A DNA stretch of 64,000 bases from Paramecium tetraurelia (lineage: Eukaryota; Ciliophora; Oligohymenophorea; Peniculida; Parameciidae): the NCBI RefSeq assembly GCF_000165425.1, contig NW_001798982.1, forward strand, positions 195,369 to 259,368. Reading direction: 5' to 3'. Of the stretch, positions 1-13,724 are shown piece after piece. The translations under genes were made by a program, and so were the position numbers. The notes beneath the pieces are model-generated. The model did not search any database and was not told the origin of the DNA. It saw nothing but the letters and a program-made list of their open reading frames with translations. How positions within the stretch are numbered: position 1 is the stretch's first letter; every line of letters starts with the position of its first letter.

Positions 1-138
1 TATAAGTGCGGATTGGAAATGGCTCAAAAAAGTAAAGAATGTTTTTTATGTCGATAAAAAATTGTGTTCATTTATGAAATCTCCAATTTTAATGACGACC
101 TTATGAAAGTAGTAACAATAACTAAATTTAATTACTGA
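1..138 (+). CDS. C-terminal end of a RING-like zinc-finger protein (5' end outside window)
   Basis: The window opens inside a reading frame that runs in frame 1 from base 1 to a TGA at 136-138, passing one TAA read as Gln. The visible 45 residues begin with a Cys-Gly pair and continue with KECFLCRQKIVFIYEI. This spacing, an isolated Cys then Cys-x2-Cys-Arg followed by a hydrophobic stretch, resembles the last zinc-binding half of a C3HC4 RING finger at the extreme C terminus of an E3 ubiquitin ligase. The first half of the finger is outside the window, so the family call is an inference from a short match. Its stop lies only 25 nt from the stop of the convergent cyclase gene. Confidence 0.5.
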
Positions 139-163
139 TTATCTATTTTTAAATTAAATATAC

Positions 164-3100
164 TCAACTTTATTATTGTTTTTCCTAATTTGAATTTTCA
201 TTTAACTAAACAAGAAGTTCTGAACTTTTCGATCTCTTATTATAATACTAGTCAGTTATCTATTTTCGTTTTGTATTTCTAATACTTCCAGATATAGACT
301 CAGCTTATTTCTCTAGCACTAGTTACTCTGAAATAAACAAACTTGCTCTAGGTCTAGTTTAAGGAGATTCCTCTGTTTAAATGGTCTCATTTTCTTATTA
401 TTATTATTATGAATATTCTAAAGCCGTTTTAATAAAAAATTATCCAAAACTTAACATTGCCTTTGTATTTTACCCTAAAATAATCCTATTTTTGGGTTGT
501 ATTGAATTCTCAAACATATGAGTAAATAGTAATAGTTAGCTTTATTTTAAAAATTTAGAAATTAATATTTTAAGTTCTTCTTTTTTTTGTTTCTGCTTAT
601 TTTCTACAACAGATTACTTAAAAAAACTATTGATTGATAACACAGTGTTTCTTTTTTAAGGTTGAATGATACTAGATTTATTATTATTATTATTCTTATT
701 TGTTGTTTACTTTTGCTAATAATTATTCATTTCAGTTCCTAAACTCATATCATAGAATTCTTTAAAGTTGGCAATTGGAAATTAGATTTTCCCAAAATTA
801 TTAACAAATTCATCATAAGTGGCTTTGACTCTCATAAATTCAATATAAATGGTCCATTCTTCCATTAATTCTTCGCTTGATGCTGAAAAATAGAAATCTC
901 TTCGCGGCATTAATTTTTATCTTTTAAACCAATTACCTGTTCTAATCTCAAAAGCATACTTTTAATTAACTTTTTCTTTGTCATTAAGTGGAACAATCTA
1001 ATAGATACTACTAAGAATGATAGTGGCCAAAGCATTCTATGGTTATCGATGATAGTCTTATTCACTATAATAATATTTTAATTCTTTTTAGGTCATTAAA
1101 CAATATCTTTCTGCCCAAGTGACATTCTTATCTGATTTCTTTTTCAACAAACCAAGTTTGATATTGTTAGTTTTAGCTATTAATTTAGTCTATATCGATT
1201 TGATTATTATAGATCTTTTGGCTTTATGAGATAATTCTAATCCCCTTGGTTTCAGGTTTGATTAACTATGCCACTTTTATTCAGCCAGAATCCAAGTATG
1301 CTCTAATCTTTGGGCTTCCAATTTTTCATCAATTTCAAACTAAGATGGAATTTCTTATAATGCTTGTGCATAATATTTATGCAATTCCCTCCGTTAAGAG
1401 TACAGTAATCGTTAATAGATTATTTCTCTTAGGAATGGTTTAGCAAACCTGTAATACTTATTCAAATCATTAAGTTCCATGGTTTCAATGATTTCCAACT
1501 CTTCTAAACTATTTAAAATCTTAATCAAATTTTCTTTTTAGATGACTTCTTTGAATGGTTGTATCTTATTAAGTGTTTGTACATCAAAGATGTCTCCAAT
1601 AACAGAGGCTACCTTAAGTATCAATAAATCTAAGCACCCCACCTTGTCCAAATAGGGTGAATTAAGTCTAAACTTATTTAAGGGAGCCTCTAGTATAATA
1701 AACTCATCTAGATTCAATATGTTTAAGAGGGAATCATTTACTATAACTACATCTTATTATTTATTATCGACAACCAAGTAATTGCACTTCAAAAATTTTT
1801 CGATCTAGATTAATGTATAAATTAATTTATACTAAAGTAATGAAGGTGAGCGGGTTGCCTTGGGTTTTTCGATAGAGGGTTTACAAGAAAAATTCTTAAG
1901 TATTTGATTGTATTAATTAATTTTTGATGTATTCGTAATGCAAAATGTTTTTGTCTATTGAATTGGATGGTTCTTGATTCTTTGAACATCTAATCTTATT
2001 GATACGAAATAAATCAGATAACAAAACCTAATAGTCATTTAATGAAATATTGTTGAAACTTATGTGTTCAAAATTGCTGAGATCATTTAATTTTGACTTT
2101 ATTGATTCGAATCCCTCTTCAATCATTTGAATTTGAGTTTGGTGTTATTCTTGAAATTAGAATTGCTCAAAGTAATCGTGTCTGAATATAAATATGAGCA
2201 GGATAAATTAATTGTGTTTCATAAAGTGTCTAATGATTTTTAGGGATTCTTCATCAATGTTATGTCCATCATCTAGAACGAAGATTTACTTATGATTGTT
2301 GGTGATAGATTGAAATTTCTTGAATAATAAATCTAGACCTTCTTTGACTAGTTGAATATCTAAGGTTTCTTAAGAATCGTTTGTATTTTTAAATTGATTA
2401 TCAAATAGTTAGATTTAACTAATCGGTTGAAAGTCAAAGAGTTATATGAGTTGATCTTATTGTTAATTGAAAATTTCATTGAATAACTAAATGTCATACA
2501 CTTTATTTTATTTGATGGCTATCTACTTCAGGAAATGTTGGAATATAATTTTGATAGCATACAAATATTATTGTTCCTTCTGCAAAAAGGAACACAATCT
2601 AATCTATACAAAGTGAAAATTCTCCTAAAATAAGTCAATGCTTTGTTTAACAGAATAGGATTTCCCAGATCCTTAATTTCCAGAAACTTTCAATAATACA
2701 TTCGATTCATTTTGTAGTTGAAATTATTGAATTCTTCTTTAGATTAGTCTTAAATTACTAATATCAAATAAATAATTATCGAGAAGCCTTGGAAAGAAAG
2801 GGTTATGAATTCTAATTTTATTCAACTCCAAATTGATTTCTGGGTAATAGATATTGACTTAGTCTGCTTTTCCTTTAACCATAACTGATTTATAAAAAGA
2901 AATGTTCATTTTATATGAAGCTTCCTTTGATGTTTCAACATCAAGTAAAATGGAATGTTGATCATCTTTACATGCAATTTACATGAGTCTAGCTGCAAGA
3001 TTAACAGCATCTCCTATAACTGAGTATCTATAGATAAAATTGATATTTTTAATACTCTCTTCTAGAACCACTAGTTCCGACTACACCAGCAAAAGTGCAT

Positions 3101-4273
3101 CCAGTTGATATGCCAATTTTACATCCACAATTGATTGCATCTAATTCCGATTTCATTGTTATAGCAGTCATCACAGCTCTGGCAGGATCATCCTATTTAG
3201 CCATAGGAGGTAGACCAAATACTACAATCAATGTTGATCCCTTGTCATCCATTAAGATTTTATTGAGAGATCCTTAGAATGCATATATTGATTTTTATAC
3301 TGTTTCTACAACTTATTAAATATGACTTAACCCATTAGAAGTGAGAGCTGCTGACAAATCAATACTCAAATTGATAAACATTATTGTTAATATTCTTAAT
3401 TCAGAACTCCATTTTTCCTAATCTACCTAAATTTATACGAATACTTACAAAGATGTATTACTATAAGGCAGCAGGAATGTATCGTATTAATTGACTCTTA
3501 ATTGATTCGAATGATTGAGCACTAATGTTACTCTTAATTAAGAGAGCATTTGAAATATTCTATACCTTAGCTCCTTTATTGAAGTTCACAAAGTAAGACT
3601 AACGATCCTCCACTTTTATACAATTATAATACTATCCCACCATATCGAATACATCCTTGGATATTATCACTTAGCCTCCTTTAGTGGCACAATGTTCACT
3701 CTCAAATGCCTAGATCAAAGCCTAACCTGTTGCTAGAAATTCATTCCTATTGAACACTCCTCCTACATATAAGATGTTGATATCTCCTACTCCAAATCCT
3801 ATTTTGACAGATAATTTTATATTCTCTAGGATGAAGGTATCATTTAATTTAGCCTAAATATCTAAGGCACTTTATATTCCTTATCGCAGTAGGATTTTGA
3901 GTTACTCGCCTTTATCATTTTATCCTGTTGGAGGTGGCCATACTACTATAATAGCATCGCCTGCAAATTTGAAAATGTCACCTCCACTTTTGGATATTGA
4001 TTTAATCAATAATTCCATGTATCTATTGATTGCAAATGCTATCACTTCTGATCCCTCCGGTCCTATTTTAGAGAGTTGTTCTGTTAAGTTTGTGAATCCA
4101 CAAATATCTGCAAACATGATGACACTCTTGAATGACTGGATTTCTGGAACATGCTGTTTAATTCCCTTGATCTAATTTTCAAGTATATGCTAAAACACCA
4201 GAGCTGGTATGAAGCCTAATATGGATTGAATCTTAACATTGCTTTATAGATTAACATTCTATTAATTTATCAT
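164..4273 (-). CDS. Soluble-type (ADCY10-like) adenylyl cyclase with two class III cyclase domains and a P-loop ATPase region
   Basis: Makes cAMP from ATP, judged by family. The ATG at 4273-4271 starts MINQQNVNLQSNVK, and the frame then runs to a TGA at 166-164 through many TAA/TAG Gln codons, giving about 1,330 residues. Cyclase domain 1 (about 3.9-4.1 kb) has FADICGFTNLTEQ and GGDIFKFAGDAIIVVW, including both metal-binding Asp positions, and follows mammalian ADCY10 closely. Cyclase domain 2 (about 3.0-3.3 kb) contains VFGLPPMAKQDDPARAV, then GISTGCTFAGVVGTSGSRRE and YSVIGDAVNLAARL across a 28-nt intron. About 2.65 kb encodes a Walker A motif, GNQGSGKS. The C-terminal 200 residues are Gln-rich with no recognised domain. 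No N-terminal membrane segment is seen, unlike many ciliate cyclases that are fused to a K+ channel. It stands head to head with the histidine kinase array. The two-cyclase core is firm; minor intron borders are not verified. Confidence 0.85.
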
Positions 4274-4517
4274 ATTAATTTATATATTAATTTGCCATCA
4301 CTTTTGTGTTCTAACTTTTATTATTTGTATTTCTGAAATTCACATTTCTAATATATTTAGTTCATTAAACTGTATTGTTACTTATTACTTCAAGAGGATA
4401 AAACCTGTATTTTCAGCATTTTGGGGCTAATTTATAAATTTAGAAAATTAGAAATCAAAATAAACAGAATAATATAGTTTATATTGTTAAATGATGTTTT
4501 TACCCTTTTCTATAAAG
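4274..4517. promoter_or_regulatory. Divergent intergenic region between the cyclase and histidine kinase 1
   Basis: This 244-nt AT-rich gap separates the start codons of two divergently transcribed genes, so it must hold both promoters. No specific box is identifiable by eye. Confidence 0.4.
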
Positions 4518-7446
4518 ATGAATCGAATATGTTTATATTAATTTATGAATTATTAAATACTGTTTTATACACAAATCATCCAAAACATCTGGTGGATTAT
4601 CGGGTCATTGGTTTTTTATGATCCTAATGAATATTTCATTTGTGGTCTATCTATAGCAATCATCATTATTCGGATAATTCTAATTGTATTGGAGAAATGG
4701 GTGAAGGAAACACTCCTATATCAAATTTTATATTTGCTCCTTAATTGTTTGTATACGGAAGTAAGTATAAGAATGCCGATGAATAATCCCTTTGTTAATC
4801 ATTCAAATTCAATCATGATTATAGCCAACTATTGTTATGCAAACACAGATTAATAGCAGAATATTCAAATTATATCAAAATTAGGATTTCCAGTTTATTC
4901 AATTCTAAGAACGCTTTCCATCACATTCATTTAATCCAATTATACAATATTGGAAAGCTGTCTCATCAATCTGATATTTTTATGCCTCGTTACCCAAGAC
5001 TTGATAATGTCTAAGATCGATGGAACCTAAAGTGCTACAAAGTAACTTAATTTAAGTGATCAACATAATTTCAATTCTCAATTTATGACATTTGTTCAAT
5101 AAGATTCCAGAAGACAGTCGTTTGGAGCATCCTTCAAAAAAAGCAGGACTCATTATTCACAATAACCTTAGGAGAAACAAGAAGTCTTTTCCAGCATTCC
5201 TTTAAATAATAAACCTTATACAACCGAAGACAATATAAGGAACTAATTTCCATCAATGCAGAAGAAAAAGAGTTTTAATAAAAAAATTTCAATTGTTAGT
5301 GTGGATAAAGCAGATCAGCCTCTTCACACATTTTTCTAGAATTTAATAAATAGTATTTTCTCTGCAGGAGTAATAATATTGAATTAAAATTAAAAAGTAA
5401 CCTTTATGAACAATAAGTGTGAAAAATTACTAGGATAAAGAGGAACTGATAAAGTGTTGGACAGCATCAAAAAAATTATACTAGAGAATTCTTTATTAGA
5501 AGAAGATGAATCACCTTTAACATCCATTCCTCCTCGATCTTAGGCTTAGATGAATAAGGCAACATTTGAACGAATTCTAAAGTAACATCGGAACAATCAA
5601 TAAGAGTTAAATATCTTTGATGCCTTTTTGCATCCTCAAAACTACTTAAATTCACTGTATTAAACAGTTTCTCCAAACTATGAATTTGATTAGAGGAGTA
5701 GTATGTCCGAATCATTCAATGAGACATTTGTCCAAAGGAAAGATGTTGTTACTTATGAACACATCATGAATCAAGAGGGGTGCCCTCTTAAGAAGTTAAG
5801 AATCGTAATTATTCCCACCTATATGACTTCTTCTTAGCAGGATTAACTTTCTTAACCCTCATTACAGAAGGTCCTCATTAACAAGGCTACCAACATAGAT
5901 GCAGTTCAGCCTATCATTGTTATCAAAATCAAGAATATAACTAAGAAACACAAAATTGAGCAGATGAATAAGGAAAAAGAGACTCATAATTCACTACTAA
6001 AATCCTTTTCTCATGAGTTGAAAACACCGTTAAATAGTTGTTAGGATATGTTACTGATCATTAAGGATAGGATACAGGATTAAAAATTGTAAGTTTGTGT
6101 TGAAATAGCTCATGTTTCAATTATCTTTCTTATTCATTAAATAAATGACATTTTAGATTATGCAGCTATGTAATCGAATACTTTTAAATATAGATATACT
6201 CTATTTAACATGTAAGAGTTGATAGAAGATATTAAATATATTTATAACGGTTAATTGGAATCTAAGAAAATAGAATTTAATATCAAAATAGATGATAGAG
6301 TGAACAATTTGAATATACGATCTGACAAATAAAGGATCATGCAGGTACTTATCAATTTGCTAAACAACTCTAGTAAATTTACTCCTCAAGGAGGTAAAAT
6401 AGTACTATCTATCAAACCAGTTGAAAATCACCTTATCAAAATTTAAGTGAAAGACTCAGGCATTGGCATTGGAACTGAATAACTGTCAACCTTAAGAAAG
6501 GTTCTGACCAGCTCTATGGGAAAGAGTCTTCATCGTTCAAGAATTAAGAAGAGTCTAGGATTAGGATTAAATATTTCTGCCAGAATAGTCGAAGGATTAG
6601 TTTAAAAGTATGATGGCACTCTAGAAATCAATTCCAAACACAAAAATTAAGGAACTAAAATATATTTTAAAATAGAATACCAAATGTCCTTCAGAGACGA
6701 AACTCTAAGAAATCCGATGATCTCTGAATACACTAACAAACATAACACTTATAAATAAATGATCTCATAAAATGAACCTAGTCAATTAGAACAGGGAGGT
6801 TAGAGTTTGTTAAGATAATATTCAGAGAATTCTAAAAGTCTTGAACAGATGTCTCCCTCTAAACAGAGTAAAAACACAAAGAGTAGATTCTACAAATTAA
6901 TGCCAGCAAGTTAGACTGAGAGTTCCCTTGAAATGGTCGACAATGCTGTATATAATATAGAATTACCAATAAGTCCTGATTATTTTAGATACAAATCTCA
7001 AACCTAAAGTCGCACTTGCTAATTGTGCACTCAATGCATTCAAGTTTTAATTGTGGATGATGTCCCATTCAATTAGATAGCACTGAAGGCATTATTGCTA
7101 CATTATTATAAAATATAGGCAGATTAAGCATATGATGGATATTAAGCCATAGAGATGGTTAAGAAATAAACATTAAAGCACTGTCAATATTATGCTTTGA
7201 TTTTTATGGACATTGAAATGCCAGGAATTAATGGATTCTAAGCAACAAGAGAAGTAATCAAATTTATTTATTATATATTAGATACTTGAAATTACATAAG
7301 CCTCTACTGAGATTGTGATGTGTTCAGCTTATGATACGGAAGAGAACTTTAGGGAGGGAGAGGAGGTGGGAATATCTGAGTTCTTACCAAAACCTGTTCA
7401 CTAAAAAGACTTGGAACGGATTTTAAGACAATTTAGTTTGATATGA
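4518..7446 (+). CDS. Hybrid sensor histidine kinase 1 (membrane, HisKA-HATPase-REC)
   Basis: A two-component hybrid kinase: ATP-dependent autophosphorylation on His, then transfer to its own receiver Asp. The start MNRICLYQFMN is followed by a hydrophobic N-terminal region with the motif QNIWWIIGS that all four paralogues share (about 5-6 membrane spans). The H-box is FSHELKTPLN, with the phospho-His codon at 6012-6014. The N-box is VLINLLNNSSKFT, G1 is DSGIGIG and the G2 region is GLGLNIS. The C-terminal receiver has LIVDDVPFNQIALK and the phospho-acceptor Asp in FMDIEMPGINGF (codon 7209-7211), then CSAYD and FLPKPV. An intron at 7254-7281 (28 nt) splits the receiver at the same place as in the other copies. 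The gene ends at TGA 7444-7446. A phosphorelay partner (HPt protein) is not seen in the window. Confidence 0.9.
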
Positions 7447-7669
7447 TATATTTTTTATTATTTCTCCACTTATTTTAGATTGTTATTAAGGTAGCATGTA
7501 AATGGGCGTGTACGAAAAGTATAAATTAATCAATTTAAATAATAATTTATCTGATTAAATTAGATCTGTATGAGCTAATTAATAATAAGTATAATACTGT
7601 ATTTGCTATTTGTAAAGAATTTTCACATATTTAAATAAAATAAAATCAATATTAGGATAAGCCCGGATA

Positions 7670-10488
7670 ATGAATCATAAATACATTTTCCTTATACAAG
7701 TTATTTAAAACATCTGGTGGATTGTCGAAATGTAATTTATTAAAAAGTCATCAAATTACACATATTATTTTTTGTGTTCATTATGCTTAACAACAAGGTT
7801 ACTTGCCTCTATAATATACTTAAAAAAACACTAGAAGTACGACCGATTTATTCTCTTAACTACTTTAGCCAATAATGTTTGCTACACTGAGGCCAATATT
7901 AACTTTGAAAGCCAGAATTTATATTTAAATCATATCAACACTTTAGTCATCCTTCTAAATTACATCGAGGCCCAAACACTAATAAAACATTAGTAACTGG
8001 ATCTGCTCTCAAGATTTGCATTTCCTACTTATATCCTAATAAGATTGATCTCCCTAATATTCATATAGTTTGATATCCAACTCTGTGAAGCTACTACTTT
8101 GATGGCCTTGTTTTTATTTGTGTACTTTTCAAAATAGGATGACGCTATGCATTAAACACAATCTCATCCAAAATTAGACCAGTCCTTATAAAATTGTTCT
8201 GTCTCTATGCATTAATCGTAACCCAAATAAGAAAAGCGCCTCACTTAAAATTCAAATAAACTCATCCTCTAACCTGACAAAAACTCATAACCCAGAAATA
8301 GTATCTAAATTAACATCAAAGACTCTTACAGGGAAGAAAGTGCTCCCATTCCTACATTTCATTCTAAACTTAGACCAGGCTTCAAAAGCTAATATTCACA
8401 TTTAGTAGTCGACAGAAATGACTCTTAACTATAAAATTTCTATTAGAATCTTGTCAACGTTTTGCCAGAAGGAGTTATAATGTTAAATAAGTTTTAGCAA
8501 ATTCAATTCATTAGTTCAAAATGTGAAAAGCTATTGGAATGTGATGGGAAAGAAAGAGTGCTAGAATACATCAAAAGGTGTCTGGCTAATTGCGATTTAC
8601 CAGAGGATGTTTAATCGATAACAAAAACAAGATGTAAATTGACATAAAGAGTTTTGGAAGAAATAATCAGAATTTATAAGTAGAATTCTCAGGAATTAGA
8701 TATTTTTGATGTCTTATTGAATCCGAACAAATACATCTAGGCCTTGTTTTCGGGATAGAACGGGTCATTTGAACAAGAGAGAAGTAGTTCTGGTTCAATT
8801 TATTTTTCTGATCCTTCTCAATTATAGGAACACACTTTTTGCTTTGAAGGCTCAATTGATAAGGAGAAGTGTGATCAATCTAAGAAGCTTAAGTTTATTT
8901 TGGTTTAAACTTCAATGACGTTGAGTTAATAGGAAGCCATCTCATAGAATGGTTTGACCAATTCAAAAAAGTAGAATACGAACGATATGCCTCAACCAAT
9001 TCTTTTGATCCTAATTAAGAATACCACACATAAGAATAGAGTGAGGGAATTGAAAAAGGAGAGATTAATTAACAACTCACTCTTGAAGTCCTTTTCACAT
9101 GAATTGAGAACTCCTTTGAATAGTTGTTAGTATATGCTGAATCTGATCAAGGAGGTCTCAAAAGATGAACGTATAGAGCAATACCTAAACACAGCATAAA
9201 GTTCAATTAAATTATTAATCTACTAAATAAATGATATTTTAGATTTTGCTGCTATGTAATCAAAGACTTTCTCTTATCATACAACTTCTTTTTGTATCAA
9301 GGATTTTATTTAAGAGATCCATGAGTTGTATGATCAACAAGTAAGTTATAAAAATATCAAACTAGAAATCTAATATGATTAATCTTTATAAAATCAATTT
9401 TTCATCAATGACAAACAAAGAATTATGCAAGTCTTGGTTAACTTATTAAATAACTCTTGTAAATTTACAAAGCCTGGTGGTGAGATTCTTATACTATTTA
9501 GACAAATGAAAGGCAATTTAATCGAAGTGTCTGTTCGAGATAACGGAATTGGAATCTAATCGAATAAGTTGGAATAGCTTAGAAAATCCTTCTGTAAGCC
9601 CTCCTCCTAAATATGTTAAGATTCTGGCCTTGGATTTGGTTTGAAGATAGCTGGGAAAATCATCAAAGGATTAACCTATAATAAAACATACTTGGACATC
9701 AACTCAAATACCAAAAGTGGAACCCAAGTTTCTTTTCTATTTTAAAACTAAGAAATCATGAATTAGGAATGCTTACTATCTCCATAACAAAGTAATATCA
9801 CTGGTAGATTTGAAATATTGTCTCCTGCCTCCTCCTCCCATCTTATCCCAAAATCAGAATCCTTGATGAAAGGTCTGCACTAGAAATTTGAAAGTCCCCA
9901 GAATGAATCAACCATCCTTAAAGAACAATTAGAAAGTCCCAGAATCAAGGACGACCAACAAAGTTCAGTGGTTATTCCGATAAGTTCTTATCTTTTCAAA
10001 GATAATCTTACTCAAAAGAATAAAAAACAGAGTTCAATATTATCTTTTTAAATAAATGCCAATAACAATTGTGAAAGTTGCTCATAAATCCTAATAGTTG
10101 ATGACATACCATTCAATCAAATTGCATTCATTTAGACATTAAATTATTTCAAAATAAACGCCGAGTCTGCTTTTGATGGGTACCAAGCCGTTGAGATGGT
10201 GAAGTAGAAATTGACCAAACACTGCAAGTTCTATAGATTGATATTCATGGATATTGAAATGCCAGGTTAAAACGGTTTTTAGACTTCTAAAATTGTAAGA
10301 GTACTTCTTTATATAATTAGATCTCGTAAATGCCTGGTGTCCAATCAATAATCGTTATGTGTTCTGCGTACGATACTCTTGAAAATTATAATTGTGCCCA
10401 ACAAGTAGGAATAACTGAATTCTTGCCAAAACCTGTAAATAAGAAAGAGTTAGATAAAATCCTAAAAAAGTATTTATTCAAAATTTGA
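7670..10488 (+). CDS. Hybrid sensor histidine kinase 2
   Basis: Second copy of the array, starting 224 nt after the first. The start MNHKYIFLIQVIQNIWWIV matches the N terminus of copy 1, and a polytopic membrane region follows. The catalytic region has KSFSHELRTPLN (His codon 9098-9100), VLVNLLNNSCKFT, DNGIGI and SGLGFGLKI, so all kinase boxes look intact. The receiver reads LIVDDIPFNQIAF, then FMDIEMPGQNGFQ, CSAYD and FLPKPVNKKE. A 26-nt intron at 10295-10320 lies in the receiver just after the phospho-Asp loop. The protein ends at TGA 10486-10488. Its product probably sits in a cellular membrane with the kinase domain in the cytoplasm. The ligand is unknown, because the N-terminal part is nearly all membrane with no large outer domain. 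Confidence 0.9.
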
Positions 10489-10703
10489 ACAAAGTTTTAA
10501 TCTATGTATGTTTTTACTAAAGAATTAATAATTATTAATAAAGGAACAGTTTTTATTATCTGACTCAAAATTAACATTTTGATCCCTTATTCTTAAATTT
10601 TGAATCCTTAATTAAATATTTTGGTTTATAACAAAAATCCTAATTTTTTTAAAACTCTCAGTAATTTAATTTGTTTAATAAATAGAGACATATTTATTAC
10701 TTC

Positions 10704-13599
10704 ATGAAACTATTCAAAGTACTTGCAACTCATATAATATTGATTGCCAATATTCTCCAAAGTTTGTGGTGGATGATAATGGCTTTATATTTGATCTAAC
10801 CAAATGACTACATAGTGTTTTATTTACAAATAGTGTGTGTCACCATGAGGGTTTTATAATAAATATTGATCGCCAGAAATTATGGTTTGTTTTTATTTGT
10901 GCATATAGTATCTCTTTTTTACTACGTGACGTATATTGAATCTTTGCTGCTATTTCAGAATGATTACTCATTGGGCATCTTCTCAAACAGTTTATTAATA
11001 ATTGTTACTTACAATTCATATTTGAAATTTGCAGTTTAAAAGTGGAGTTAGATTTGTAAGTTGGGACTTCCATTTTATATTATATTAAGACTAATCTCCA
11101 TCATATTTATTACTTTTAGTTATTATTCCCTAGAAAGCCTATTAATAATAATCATTGTTTTAGTTTAATATTTGTTAACAACAGATTAATAAATTGAGCG
11201 AATTCATGTGAACAATAACTAAGAAAAAGTCAAACCTAAAATAAATGCCAGAGTGCCAGAATTATAATTGAAAATAGTGGAAGAGAAGGAATCGCCTCAT
11301 TATCTGCAACAATCTTTACTAAAATCCTTAAGCAGAGCCTCACTGATCCAAACACCACTGAAAAGTTAAAGCATTTTGATGAAAGACCAACAAAGCGATT
11401 CGAAAATGGGATTATTATCAAATTTAACCAATTTATCAAAATCCAACAAGAATAACAAGGGTTCTAGTTCTGAAAAATCAGATTTATAGTTACACATATT
11501 TTACTAAAACCTTATCAATATATTTCCATAAGGCATTTTGATATTGAATCAATTCTAATAAGTCAGTTATATGAATAATAAATGTGAAAAACTATTGGAA
11601 TGTTAAGGAGGGGATCAAGTGTTGGAGAAGATAAAGATATGTGTTAACGATGCCAAAATGTCAGACAATGAAAGTGAAGTCTCTAACTTTTTGTAAACCC
11701 CAAAACAAAATAAGTAAATTAATTAATACACTCTCCAAAGGATAGTTAAGAAATTACAGAAGGAAAACAGAAAAGCAGACGTTCTAGATATTATGCTCTA
11801 CCCTTAAAAATACTATGGAATTATAGATTAAAAAGCAGAGCCATGTAGTTAAGAAGATTCAAAAACTGATTAATTGACATTCCAATAGTAGGTGTTTATA
11901 TACGAATGGTTAATGGAAACTGAATCACTGAATAAAATCAATTAAAAGAAACTCAAATTGGTCATCATCCCAACATTCATGACTGGTCAACAGTAAGAAT
12001 ACATATCTCTTCCATCATAAAATAAGTGTTCCAGTAAATTGAACATCTAAATTAGTAATGATGCAGAAATACCAGTCCTTCTCATCATGATTAAGAATAT
12101 TACTAGTAAACACAAGTATCAATAAATGAAGGATGAATAAATTATTCACCATAGTCTTATCAAATCATTCTCTCATGAATTAAGAACTCCATTGAATTCA
12201 TGTTAACATATGTTAAGCCTTATCAAGAATTAAGTCATAGAAAAGTCTGTGTTAGAATATATTGATATAGCCATGTGCTCTATTACCCTATTGATCCATC
12301 AGATTAATGATATACTTGATTATGCTGCCATATAATCATACTCGTTCTCGTATCGCATAAATAAATTCACCATCAATTAGATCATCCAAGAAATCGAGAA
12401 TCTCTATAAAATATAAATGAGACACAAATAAATCAGATTCAGTATTAAAGTTAAACAGTCTTTGAGAGAAGCAATCATTTCTAATGACAAATAACGAATT
12501 CTATAGATACTGGTTAATTTATTAAATAATGCTGCCAAATATACAAAAGAGGGAGGGAAGGTTAAACTCACTATCAAGTAAAGTAGATAATACTATATTA
12601 AAATATAAGTGAAGGATAATGGTATTGGAATTGAAGATGATAAGTTAACCTTGATTCAAAATAGTTTGAATGGTAATTTGGAATTTGGTGCAAGATTAAA
12701 AACTCAACAAGTTACTTAAAAGGCAGGATTAGGCTTAAATATTGCAGCTAGATTGGTAGAAGGATTGGTTGAATAAAATAATAATTAATTGTTCATCAGT
12801 TCAATTAAAAACCAAGGAACAAAGGTCTAATTTTAAGTTTAGAATCTCATAAATGCTTCAAATGATTAATTTTAATCTAACTTAGTATCCTAATTGACAG
12901 GAAGATTCAATTAATCAGGTATTTAGGGAACATTAAGTGAAAGAAAATTTGATGATAGATTGCTAATTAAGGCTATGAATTAAGATAGTTAATTTTAGGA
13001 GAATTATGTCTATGAATCAGAATCATCTTTGAATACTCCTCAATTAAATGATTATGCTAAACAACCTTAGATATCTTTACCTATAAGTCCTGAGTACTTC
13101 TCTCATAAATTCATTTCTTCATATAAAAACATTTTGCGTACAGATACAATTCAAAAGTCAACTTCAATGTGTGATAAGTGTGTTCATGTTTTGATTGTTG
13201 ATGATATTCCATTTAATCAAATAGCACTCAAATTGATGCTCAAACATTACCAGTTGGAAGCAGATCAAGCATTCGATGGGTTATAAGCAATTGAAAAAGT
13301 GAAAGCAAAATTTTCGGAACATTGTTCTACTTATAAATTAATATTCATGGATATTGAAATGCCTGGCATCAATGGTTTTCAAACTAGTAAACAAGTAAGA
13401 TTCCTTAGTTCTATTATAGATCAACGAATTGACGAAGTAGCAATCAATGATCGTCATTTGTTCGGCCTACGATACTTAGGAAAATTTTATTGAAGGACAA
13501 AAAGTTGGGATCTCCACTTTTCTTCCAAAACCTGTAAAGTAGGACGAATTGGAAGTAGTGTTGAAGTAACTCTTTTAAATTAAAAGGAATTTTTTTTGA
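10704..13599 (+). CDS. Hybrid sensor histidine kinase 3
   Basis: Third copy. Its start, MKLFKVLATHIILIANILQS, leads into the LWWMIM version of the shared N-terminal motif and several hydrophobic segments. The kinase core has KSFSHELRTPLN (His codon 12174-12176), LVNLLNNAAKYT, DNGIGIE and AGLGLNIAARLVEGL. The receiver holds LIVDDIPFNQIAL and FMDIEMPGINGFQTSK, with a 25-nt intron at 13395-13419, then VICSAYD and FLPKPVKQDE. The TGA is at 13597-13599, and the next paralogue starts 125 nt later. Between the membrane part and the kinase is a Ser/Gln/Lys-rich linker. Phosphorylation-dependent signalling is inferred from the family; no substrate can be named. Confidence 0.9.
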
Positions 13600-13724
13600 T
13601 CTTTTTATTTATTATATAATACTTCGAACTTCTTAAAGCCCTTATTTTCGTCGGTTCAGTAATTTTTTCAACTTAATGATTGATTATTCAGAATATTTTT
13701 TGCTAGAAATATTTAATATTAATA

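Noticed and set aside
4900-7450. Apparent pseudogenes caused by dozens of TAA/TAG stops
   Set aside because: The stops fall at Gln positions across conserved domains in every gene of the window, so the genetic code, not decay, explains them.
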